Shown here: piece by piece, positions 1 to 5,993 of the stretch
Layout of the letters: each line of letters opens with the position of its first letter
How positions within the stretch are numbered: the stretch's first letter is position 1
DNA from: Balneola sp.
GTDB taxonomy: Bacteria > Bacteroidota > Rhodothermia > Balneolales > Balneolaceae
Assembly: GCA_002730655.1 (NCBI GenBank)
Contig: PCAT01000103.1
Coordinates: forward strand, 1 to 12,548
Reading direction: 5' to 3'
Length of the DNA: 12,548 nt
Notes under the pieces: generated by a model
Database searches by the model: none
What the model saw: the letters and a program-made list of their open reading frames with translations, nothing else
Told to the model about the DNA's origin: nothing
Position numbers and translations under genes: made by a program

Positions 1-82
1 ACATTGATCCATCTTTTTACTAAATTTAAGAGCAGCAAATATTTTCTTATAACACGCCTAATTGACTTAAAACAACGATATC

Positions 83-1288
83 ATGTCAAAAACCTTATTT
101 AATATCGATGATGCTTTTTTATTCGAATCCGAATTGAATGAGGAAGATCGCCTAATTATGGAGACAGCTCGTGATTATGCTCAATCCTCGCTTGAACCGC
201 GTGTACTAAAAGGTAATACTGAAGAGTTTTTCGATATTTCAATTGCCCAAGAAATTGGTGAAATGGGTTTGTTAGGGGTCAATATTCCTGAGGAATATGG
301 GGGTGCTGGCGCATCCTATACCGCCTATGGTCTAGTAGCTAGGGAAGTGGAACGAGTGGATTCTGGCTACCGCTCATTCATGAGCGTGCAGTCATCGCTG
401 GTTATGTATCCTATTTCTATATTCGGGACGGAAGAGCAAAAGCAGAAGTATATTCCTCGATTAGCAGCTGGTGAAATCATAGGCTGTTTTGGACTTACCG
501 AGCCTGATCATGGTTCCGATCCCGGTGGGATGGTCACCACGGCCATGAAAACCGACGGCGGTTGGATAATCAACGGGGCCAAGATGTGGATCACTAATTC
601 CCCTATCGCCGATATCGCCGTAGTTTGGGCTAAAGCCAAAGAACACAAGGATGATCCAGGAGTTATTCGCGGGTTCATTCTTGAAAAAGAGATGAAAGGC
701 TATAGTGCTCCGCATACTAAATACAAGATGAGCTTGCGAGCGAGTGAAACCGGAGAGTTGGTGTTTGACGATGTGTTTGTACCCGACGAAAATATGTTCC
801 CTGATATTAAAGGTCTCAAAGGTCCTTTTATGTGCCTGAATTCCGCCCGTTATGGAATTGCTTGGGGAACCATTGGAGCTGCTGAGTTTTGTTATCAACG
901 CGCACGGCAGTACGTGCTGGACCGCAAACAATTTGGCCAGCCCCTGGCTGCCAATCAGCTCATCCAGACCAAATTAGCCAACATGCTCACTGACATTACC
1001 TCCATGCAAATGTTGGCGCTTCGCCTGGGTGAATTGAAAGATTCAGGACGAGATCATCCTGGGATGACCTCACTAGCCAAACGCAATAACTGCGGAAAAG
1101 CCTTGGAAATTGCACGTGTTTCGCGAGATATGCACGGAGGAAATGGAATTACAGGCGATTATCGGATTATCCATCATATGGTAAATTTGGAATCGGTGAA
1201 CACTTACGAAGGAACGTATGATATTCATGGGCTCATCCTTGGGCGTGAAATTACAGGAATTCAGGCCTTTGCTCCGAAAGGAAACTAA
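83..1288 (+). CDS. gcdH: Glutaryl-CoA dehydrogenase (acyl-CoA dehydrogenase family)
   Basis: This FAD enzyme oxidises and decarboxylates glutaryl-CoA to crotonyl-CoA in lysine and tryptophan breakdown, passing electrons to electron-transfer flavoprotein in the cytoplasm. The 401 residues span a full acyl-CoA dehydrogenase: N-terminal helical domain, middle beta domain (about 134-235) and C-terminal helical domain. Blocks typical of glutaryl-CoA dehydrogenases rather than generic family members are GYRSFMSVQSSLVM (95-108), GCFGLTEP (134-141), WITNSP (169-174), NNCGKALEIAR (335-345) and NTYEGTYDIH (373-382). E376 is the expected catalytic base. R97 matches the arginine that holds the substrate carboxylate in the human enzyme. 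The ATG at 83 gives a normal N-terminus and has no Shine-Dalgarno. No other lysine-degradation gene is in the window. The gene ends 23 bases before the next one, so co-transcription is possible. Family and subfamily are clear; the in vivo substrate is inferred from the human-like motifs. Confidence 0.93.
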   Translation: MSKTLFNIDDAFLFESELNEEDRLIMETARDYAQSSLEPRVLKGNTEEFFDISIAQEIGEMGLLGVNIPEEYGGAGASYTAYGLVAREVERVDSGYRSFMSVQSSLVMYPISIFGTEEQKQKYIPRLAAGEIIGCFGLTEPDHGSDPGGMVTTAMKTDGGWIINGAKMWITNSPIADIAVVWAKAKEHKDDPGVIRGFILEKEMKGYSAPHTKYKMSLRASETGELVFDDVFVPDENMFPDIKGLKGPFMCLNSARYGIAWGTIGAAEFCYQRARQYVLDRKQFGQPLAANQLIQTKLANMLTDITSMQMLALRLGELKDSGRDHPGMTSLAKRNNCGKALEIARVSRDMHGGNGITGDYRIIHHMVNLESVNTYEGTYDIHGLILGREITGIQAFAPKGN

Positions 1289-1311
1289 GATCTCACCAGA
1301 AATAAATAGGC

Positions 1312-2523
1312 TTGAATTGCTCTTGTATCCATATATCTCACCCATTATCGGGTTATGTTATTGCACTTTTAGCAGGCCTTGCTGTTGGGGTGCTTCACTG
1401 TTCAATCACCGAACTCCAAGCTCAACAGCGCCAAGATGTTTGGTTTCAGTCAAGTAATGTGCTCAGCCGGCAGGTAGCACTGCAGGATACTTCGCTGACC
1501 CCCCGTCAAGCTGAAAAAAAATATGAAGATACGATTTATGAATTACATGGCGAACTGGTTAAGCCTCAGCCGTCAAGAGAATTCAAAGGTGAGATCTCCC
1601 TTGATCCGAATAACCAACTCCATCCTGTTATTGTATTTTTAGTTGGTAGTGGACCAAACTCTACCCATACCGGTTTATATACTGATTTTGTACGAGAAAA
1701 TTTAGAACAGATTTTCCTTCAACATGGCGTTGCTCTAATGTATTTTGACAAACGGGGGGTTGGCTTATCTGAAGGACGTTGGCATCGCACCGACTTATAC
1801 GAACGGGCTGATGATGCTCGAGCCGCGGTGAAATTTCTACAACAGCATCCAGATATTGATCCCAAGCGTATCGGAGTGGTGGGGCATTCCCAAGGCGGGA
1901 CTGTGGCTCAAATATTGGGCCATCTATACGGAGATTCTCTGGCTTTTATCGCATCGCTAGCCGCCCCAACCTACGACACCCAGCTGCGGATCACCCACGA
2001 ATATTACAATGGCTTTCTCTGTTCAAGTGAACCAGAGGAGGTTGCCCGCGACAAGTCAGAAAAAAAAGCAATATCCGATTTAAACTGGGTAAATGTCTTC
2101 CCACTCATTAAAACTTGGCGCCATCTTAGCGAACTTAGTGAATTTAGTCCCGCCCCTCATCTGGCACAGCTTCGACTACCCTCTTATTTTGCCTTTGCAG
2201 AACTAGACTATTACGTATCGGCCGAGTGGGGAGTGAGTGCACTGAAAAAAGCAGCCGGAAACTCGGCTAACACAACCATTCAGGTATTCCCAGGACTTGA
2301 CCATGACTTTCGACAAACTGCAGATGTTTGTGCCGGCGCGGAGCTTGATCTTGATGACAGGCGGCAAAATGATGCATCGAAAAATAGAGCCTTAGAAGAG
2401 GCAAAATCAACAGATTCCTTAGAATCTGATGAACTCAGACAAAAAAAGCCTAATTACTCCAAAGATTTTCAGCGGAATTTTCAGCAGTGGGTGCTCGCAG
2501 AATTTCGCCTTAACATACTTTGA
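1312..2523 (+). CDS. Exported alpha/beta hydrolase
   Basis: This is a serine hydrolase of the alpha/beta-hydrolase fold whose substrate cannot be read from the sequence. A hydrophobic segment (about 14-29) followed by ITELQAQ suggests signal-peptide export, with cleavage near 37. The fold shows an oxyanion-type VGSGP (111-115), FDKRGVGLSEG (145-155), the nucleophile elbow GHSQGG with S193, a candidate acid D299 in FAELDYY, and H331 in GLDHDF, giving the order Ser-Asp-His. A lid-like stretch occupies about 220-285. After the histidine there is a charged, low-complexity tail (about 341-382) before a final helix. The start is TTG at 1312. An in-frame stop at 1303 excludes anything earlier, and the next usable codon (GTG at 1390) would remove the signal segment. 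Oddly, the n-region before the hydrophobic core has histidines but no Lys or Arg. The gene may be co-transcribed with gcdH, 23 bases upstream, and it converges on the DUF1080 gene. Confidence 0.82.
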   Translation: MNCSCIHISHPLSGYVIALLAGLAVGVLHCSITELQAQQRQDVWFQSSNVLSRQVALQDTSLTPRQAEKKYEDTIYELHGELVKPQPSREFKGEISLDPNNQLHPVIVFLVGSGPNSTHTGLYTDFVRENLEQIFLQHGVALMYFDKRGVGLSEGRWHRTDLYERADDARAAVKFLQQHPDIDPKRIGVVGHSQGGTVAQILGHLYGDSLAFIASLAAPTYDTQLRITHEYYNGFLCSSEPEEVARDKSEKKAISDLNWVNVFPLIKTWRHLSELSEFSPAPHLAQLRLPSYFAFAELDYYVSAEWGVSALKKAAGNSANTTIQVFPGLDHDFRQTADVCAGAELDLDDRRQNDASKNRALEEAKSTDSLESDELRQKKPNYSKDFQRNFQQWVLAEFRLNIL

Positions 2524-2534
2524 GGCTCCGGTCA

Positions 2535-3392
2535 TTACAACTCCCGAATCCAGATGTTTCGAAACTGCACTGGATCCCCGTGATCTTGCAAAGCCAGGGG
2601 CATTTTACTAGGATGCGGGGTGTAATGAGAGGCGCCAATGTAGGTAGTGGGTCCCAGTAGCTCTACATTGTTCTGCACCAATACACCGTTATGAAATACC
2701 GTGATGCGTGCTGGTGCAGTTAGGCTTCCCTTTTCCGAAAATCGTGGCGCCATGAAAATAATATCATAACTTTGCCACTGACCCGGTGCCCGAGAAGCAT
2801 TCACCAGCGGGATGTGCTGTTTATATACCGAACTGGCTTGACCATTGCTATAGGTCATATTTTCATAAGAGTTCAGAATCTGCACTTCGTAGAGACCCAT
2901 AAAAAATACCCCCGAATTTGAATACTCTTGCCCTGATTTCTCCTCAGCCACCGGAGCATTCCATTCCAAATGCAACTGCATATCACCGAAAGGTCGTTTG
3001 GTTTCAATCGCTCCTGTTCCGGGCTCCACAGTCATAATCCCATCGGCTACCTCCCACTGCGCCGACTGAGTCATTTTCCCTGGTTCATAATCGGCTATAC
3101 TATTCATTATCCCAGGCATATCCCCCGCTATTCGAAGCTGCATGGCCTGCCACTTTACCAAATCAGTCCCATCAAATAAAACAGTAGCATCCGAAGGGGG
3201 CATCTGCGCGGTCAGACCTGGGTTAATTTTTGTTAAATCCACATACAATTCCGTGGATTCAGGGGTAAGTACTGCCCCACTTTGCGCATGTACATCACAA
3301 ATAAAACCAACAACAATACAGAAAGATAAGGTTACAAACCGGCTAATATTAGTTACAGAAAAGCGATTAATAACAAAAGCTTGATAAATCAT
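2535..3392 (-). CDS. Secreted DUF1080 (3-keto-disaccharide hydrolase-type) protein
   Basis: The mature part is one DUF1080 domain, a concanavalin-like beta-sandwich now often named 3-keto-disaccharide hydrolase and common among exported carbohydrate-acting proteins of Bacteroidota and Planctomycetota. Family marks are VLFDGTDLVKW (71-81), WEVADGIM (113-120), a run of beta strands with NSGVFFMGLYEVQILNSY (159-176), and a C-terminus of the form PLALQDHGDPVQFRNIWIRE (265-284). A signal peptide covers about residues 1-36, with a hydrophobic core at 19-32 and cleavage after VHA. I chose the ATG at 3392 (285 residues) because it starts just before the signal peptide. A TTG at 3446 would add 18 residues with no export logic. 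The product likely acts in the periplasm or outside the cell on sugar derivatives, although many members have no proven reaction. The gene is divergent from lexA and its stop lies 11 bases from the convergent hydrolase stop. Confidence 0.88.
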   Translation of the reverse strand: MIYQAFVINRFSVTNISRFVTLSFCIVVGFICDVHAQSGAVLTPESTELYVDLTKINPGLTAQMPPSDATVLFDGTDLVKWQAMQLRIAGDMPGIMNSIADYEPGKMTQSAQWEVADGIMTVEPGTGAIETKRPFGDMQLHLEWNAPVAEEKSGQEYSNSGVFFMGLYEVQILNSYENMTYSNGQASSVYKQHIPLVNASRAPGQWQSYDIIFMAPRFSEKGSLTAPARITVFHNGVLVQNNVELLGPTTYIGASHYTPHPSKMPLALQDHGDPVQFRNIWIREL

Positions 3393-3462
3393 AGTACATA
3401 TAAAATATTGCAATTCTGGGTTTTGCAGGCACTTAGGCCGATACAATTAATATGAAGAAATA

Positions 3463-3477
3463 ATGAAAGCATTTCAT
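3463..3477. promoter_or_regulatory. Perfect dyad ATGAAA-GCA-TTTCAT, possible operator
   Basis: A 15-base perfect inverted repeat with two 6-base arms and a 3-base centre lies in the space between the divergent DUF1080 and lexA genes. An overlapping longer repeat pairs AATATGAA (3449-3456) with TTCATATT (3473-3480). The size and place fit a dimeric repressor site acting on the DUF1080 promoter, but no known operator consensus is matched and A/T-rich DNA yields such dyads by chance. It begins 43 bases before the similar dyad at 3506, about four helical turns. Confidence 0.3.
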
Positions 3478-3478
3478 A

Positions 3479-3507
3479 TTGATTTTTACACATATATTAT
3501 ACATTAT
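3479..3507 (+). promoter_or_regulatory. Candidate lexA promoter
   Basis: TTGATT at 3479-3484 and CATTAT at 3502-3507 are separated by 17 bases, and each matches four of six positions of the sigma-70 -35 and -10 boxes. Transcription would begin near 3514, leaving a leader of about 70 bases before lexA. Its main support is position, because the -10 box falls inside the palindromes at 3499-3520, as expected of a self-repressed lexA gene. Vegetative promoters of this lineage may not follow the sigma-70 consensus. Confidence 0.3.
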
Positions 3508-3520
3508 GTATGATATACAT
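3499..3520. promoter_or_regulatory. Overlapping palindromes upstream of lexA, candidate LexA operator
   Basis: Three alternating half-sites form two perfect overlapping dyads. ATACAT (3499-3504) pairs with ATGTAT (3506-3511) across one base, and that same ATGTAT pairs with ATACAT (3515-3520) across GAT. The block ends 61 bases before the lexA start codon and covers the candidate -10 box. LexA proteins commonly repress their own genes, and operator sequences differ widely between phyla, so this is a reasonable candidate for the local SOS box. It does not match the gammaproteobacterial or Gram-positive consensus, and binding is an inference from position and symmetry. Confidence 0.4.
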
Positions 3521-3581
3521 GCAACGTGACATATTTACCACTTGAGAAAGAATTTCTATCTAAAATAAAAAACCCTACATC

Positions 3582-4235
3582 ATGGATTTAGTACATCTGA
3601 CACGAAAACAACATGAATTCTTTGACTACATCGTTGAGTATAAAAAAGAATATGATATTTGGCCTACATACAGAGAAATAGCTGATCATTTCGGCTTCAA
3701 ATCTCCCAACAGTGTTACTCAAAACATTCAAGCTCTACTAAAGAAGGGATATTTAGTCAAAGGTGAAGAGGAGGAGTACGATTTACCACCCGATAAAAAA
3801 GAACTACTTGGCGAGGCTCATGGCTTAGGAATTCCCATTCGTGGGCTTATCGCAGCCGGATATTTGCAAGAGGCAGTAGAAGCAGATTTAGGGCAATTAA
3901 CCATAAATAACTTATTTCCAAATTTAGACAAACTTTTTGCTCTGCGTGTCTCCGGATTCAGCATGAAAGATGCCAATATCTATGACGGCGATTTTGTTCT
4001 ACTTATGGATACAGAGTTAAATAGCGGGGATATTGGCGCTGTCTTATACAATGGTGAGACAACTCTAAAACGTATTTTTTGGGATGATCAAGGTCTTCGA
4101 TTAGAGGCTGCAAACGAAGAATATGACGATATCAATGTCTCTCCTGACATATTTGAGGAGGTTCGCATTATCGGGAAGTATATTGGTCATGTAAATCGCC
4201 AAGGATTTCAAAGAGCCCCTGCCAAAGTTGCCTAG
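3582..4235 (+). CDS. lexA: LexA SOS-response repressor
   Basis: LexA represses DNA-damage genes and cleaves itself when RecA filaments form on single-stranded DNA, which turns on the SOS response. Residues 1-65 form the winged helix-turn-helix domain, with LTRKQHEFFDYI (6-17) and the recognition region PTYREIADHFGFKSPNSVTQ (28-47). The scissile Ala-Gly bond is A92-G93 in IAAGYLQEA. The C-terminal S24 peptidase domain carries nucleophile S127 in SGFSMKD and base K163 in TTLKRI, so the Ser-Lys dyad is complete and the protein should be self-cleavable. At 217 residues it is slightly longer than the 202 of E. coli. The ATG at 3582 has no Shine-Dalgarno. The gene is divergent from the DUF1080 gene, with palindromes upstream that may serve autoregulation. 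It is followed after 101 bases by rplU, and the A/T-rich gap between them has only weak hairpins. Confidence 0.96.
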   Translation: MDLVHLTRKQHEFFDYIVEYKKEYDIWPTYREIADHFGFKSPNSVTQNIQALLKKGYLVKGEEEEYDLPPDKKELLGEAHGLGIPIRGLIAAGYLQEAVEADLGQLTINNLFPNLDKLFALRVSGFSMKDANIYDGDFVLLMDTELNSGDIGAVLYNGETTLKRIFWDDQGLRLEAANEEYDDINVSPDIFEEVRIIGKYIGHVNRQGFQRAPAKVA

Positions 4236-4336
4236 TATCAAAAGAGAACTTTTTAGTTACAAAAGCTTTTTTTTAAAGAAGTATTCTCTTATATTTTCAA
4301 GCTTTAAAATTATTACTTAATCAAAAATATCGTACC

Positions 4337-4831
4337 ATGTACGCGATTGTGGAAATTGGTGGACACCAATACAAAGTATCCAAAAATGACACGTTATTTG
4401 TTGACAAACAAAACGTAGAAGGAAACAAACTAAGTTTTGACCAGGTACTTTTAGTAAAAGAAGACAGCGGTGTGAAAATAGGCACTCCTATTGTGGAAGG
4501 AGCAAAGGTTACCGCCACTCTGCTCGATACAGTAAAAGCCGACAAAGTATTGATATTCAAAAAGAAAAGACGCAAAGGCTATCAGAAGTTAAATGGTCAC
4601 CGCCAGTTAATGTCACAAATTCAAATTGATAGCATTACTTTAGGTGGAATCAAGAAAAAAACCTCAACTAAGAAAGAAGAGCCCAAAGCAGAAGTTGCTC
4701 CGGCAGCAAGCAAGGGAGCTGTGAATCTTAATTCAATGAAAGTAGCTGAGCTCAAAGCACTAGCTAAAGAGCGAGGTCTTGAAGGATACTCAAGCATGAA
4801 AAAAGCTGAGTTAATCGAATTTTTAAGTTAA
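4337..4831 (+). CDS. rplU: 50S ribosomal protein L21 (bL21) with C-terminal Rho_N/SAP-like extension
   Basis: bL21 is a large-subunit protein that contacts 23S rRNA. The first ~104 residues are the normal protein: MYAIVEIGGHQYKVS at the start and the family signature IFKKKRRKGYQKLNGHRQ at 73-90. Typical bL21 stops near here. This one continues with a Lys/Glu/Ala-rich linker (about 105-127) and a ~35-residue helical module (129-164) containing MKVAELKALAKERGLEGY, a pattern resembling the Rho N-terminal and SAP/HeH helix-extension-helix folds that bind nucleic acid. The tail is in frame with no break, so it is a true extension and not a readthrough artefact. The ATG at 4337 is placed exactly at the conserved MYAI start and has no Shine-Dalgarno. 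rpmA follows 27 bases later, the standard rplU-rpmA order, so the two are expected to form one transcription unit ending at the hairpin at 5193-5229. Confidence 0.97.
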   Translation: MYAIVEIGGHQYKVSKNDTLFVDKQNVEGNKLSFDQVLLVKEDSGVKIGTPIVEGAKVTATLLDTVKADKVLIFKKKRRKGYQKLNGHRQLMSQIQIDSITLGGIKKKTSTKKEEPKAEVAPAASKGAVNLNSMKVAELKALAKERGLEGYSSMKKAELIEFLS

Positions 4832-4844
4832 AAGTAATCGATTC

Positions 4845-4851
4845 AAGAGGA
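4845..4851 (+). promoter_or_regulatory. Shine-Dalgarno-like site before rpmA
   Basis: AAGAGGA ends seven bases before the rpmA ATG, good spacing for pairing of its GAGG with the end of 16S rRNA. It stands out because I see no comparable site before the other genes in this window. Confidence 0.5.
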
Positions 4852-4858
4852 TACGATA

Positions 4859-5119
4859 ATGGCACATAAAAAAGGACAAGGCTCAACTAGGAACGGACGC
4901 GACTCAAACTCAAAGCGACTAGGAATTAAAAGATTTGGTGGAGAATTAGTACGCTCAGGCGGAATTATAGTACGACAGCGTGGAACTAAGTTTCATCCAG
5001 GTACTAATGTAATGAGAGGTGGTGATGACACACTGTTTGCTACCTCTGAAGGTACTGTGAGTTTTTCCAAATCCAAAGGCGGTCGACGTTTTGTACATGT
5101 AGAATCAATTAGAAACTAA
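4859..5119 (+). CDS. rpmA: 50S ribosomal protein L27 (bL27)
   Basis: bL27 is a small basic large-subunit protein whose flexible N-terminus reaches towards the peptidyl-transferase centre. All 86 residues fit the family, with no insertion or truncation: MAHKKGQGSTRNGRDSNSKRLGIK at the start (shown here as MAHKKGQGST then RNGRDS and KRLGIK), the signature block VRQRGTKFHPG (38-48), and a C-terminus through GRRFVHVESI. The N-terminus begins directly with MAHKKG, so there is no sign of the cleavable N-terminal extension found in Firmicutes. It follows rplU by 27 bases and has its own GAGG-type ribosome site. A strong intrinsic terminator begins 74 bases after the stop. Confidence 0.97.
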   Translation: MAHKKGQGSTRNGRDSNSKRLGIKRFGGELVRSGGIIVRQRGTKFHPGTNVMRGGDDTLFATSEGTVSFSKSKGGRRFVHVESIRN

Positions 5120-5192
5120 GATAAGAAAGGTCTTTATGTGCTAATAAATCTTTTATGAATTAGCTATAACTGTATTTATATATCTATTTTTG

Positions 5193-5229
5193 AAAGCTTT
5201 ATTTCTATCTCTGAAATAAAGCTTTTTTT
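5193..5229 (+). terminator. Intrinsic terminator of rplU-rpmA
   Basis: A perfect 13-base-pair stem (arms 5193-5205 and 5213-5225) with a 7-base loop is followed by a run of T extending to 5229. The left arm is AAAGCTTTATTTC and the right arm its exact reverse complement. It lies 74 bases after the rpmA stop and about 40 before the next gene, so it ends the ribosomal transcription unit. The stem is A/T-rich but long and perfect. Confidence 0.88.
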
Positions 5230-5266
5230 ATATCCAAGATTCACTAGCGATTTGTATTTTAAATAT

Positions 5267-5992
5267 ATGATGAATAGTACATTTCAACCCGCTTGGCCAC
5301 AACTTAGCGACTTAAAAACTGCAAACGGTAATGAGCTTACCGCAAGGACTGTCTATTGCGTTGGACGCAATTTTGCTGAACATGCCTCTGAAATGAATTC
5401 CCCTATACCGAAGGAACCCCTCATTTTTACCAAACCCATAGGATCCTTAGTAGTGGGTGCAGAAGCAACCGTCCAATTACCTACTCAATCCAATGAGGTG
5501 CATCATGAGGTTGAATGGGTGGTTGCCTTGGACAGAGGCGGTAAAAATATTCCCAAAAATGAAGCCTGGGATTATGTTGCAGGATGGGGCGTAGGCATTG
5601 ATTTAACTGCTCGTGACCTACAATCCGCTGCAAAAAAAGCGGGAGAACCATGGGCGGTATCCAAAGGCTTTGATGGCTTTGGCCCAGTGAGCCATTTCAC
5701 CCCAAAGCCTGCTTCATTCTTTCCAAAGCACTTGGAAGACTACGAACTTAAACTCACTGTTAACGGCCAAATTCGACAACGCGACAAACTATCCAGTATG
5801 TTGTTCACTTTACCAGAATTAGTTCGTTATCTATCTACTCTTTTTACCCTTCGCCCAGGCGACATACTTTTCACCGGAACCCCTGCGGGGGTATCTCAAG
5901 TCAAAGCAGGTGATCATTGCCGTGCTGTCTTAATGAGTAATACTGGTGAGTTAGAATCTCATTTAGACGTTAAGATTACAGTAGACAAATAA
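5267..5992 (+). CDS. Fumarylacetoacetate hydrolase-family protein (FAHD1/YcgM-like acylpyruvase or oxaloacetate decarboxylase)
   Basis: This cytoplasmic metal-dependent enzyme of the FAH family splits C-C bonds in 2-oxo acids. Its closest resemblance is to human FAHD1 and E. coli YcgM, known as acylpyruvate hydrolases, FAHD1 also decarboxylating oxaloacetate. The 241 residues are the single-domain length. Visible motifs are YCVGRNFAEHASEM (30-43), FTKP (54-57), HHEVEWVV (79-86) with metal ligands E81 and E83, IDLTARDLQ (111-119) with the third ligand D112, SKGFD (132-136) with K133, and the family block LFTGTPAGV (201-209). I start at the ATG at 5267; the adjacent ATG at 5270 is equally possible, and a TTG at 5252 would add five residues with no homology argument. 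The gene begins downstream of the rpmA terminator, so it needs its own promoter. Its stop lies one base before the M23 gene, so the two are almost surely co-transcribed. Exact substrate is uncertain. Confidence 0.9.
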   Translation: MMNSTFQPAWPQLSDLKTANGNELTARTVYCVGRNFAEHASEMNSPIPKEPLIFTKPIGSLVVGAEATVQLPTQSNEVHHEVEWVVALDRGGKNIPKNEAWDYVAGWGVGIDLTARDLQSAAKKAGEPWAVSKGFDGFGPVSHFTPKPASFFPKHLEDYELKLTVNGQIRQRDKLSSMLFTLPELVRYLSTLFTLRPGDILFTGTPAGVSQVKAGDHCRAVLMSNTGELESHLDVKITVDK

Positions 5993-5993
5993 C

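Noticed and set aside
62..67. TTGACT before gcdH as a -35 box
   Set aside because: A matching -10 box would fall after the start codon, so it cannot be the promoter of this gene.
461..931. 156-codon open frame on the minus strand inside gcdH
   Set aside because: It lies wholly antisense to a highly conserved enzyme gene and its translation shows no recognisable domain; it is a reading-frame shadow.
1390..1405. Lipoprotein start for the alpha/beta hydrolase (VLHC)
   Set aside because: The residue before the cysteine is histidine, which does not fit a lipobox (small residue required); type I signal-peptide cleavage near LQA is more likely.
3393..3446. Longer DUF1080 protein starting at TTG 3446
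   Set aside because: The added 18 residues precede a complete signal peptide that begins naturally at the ATG at 3392.
4240..4274. A/T hairpins and a T-run after lexA as a terminator
   Set aside because: The stems are only about five A/T-rich pairs (for example AAAAG with CTTTT) and several mutually exclusive foldings exist, so termination before rplU is not supported.
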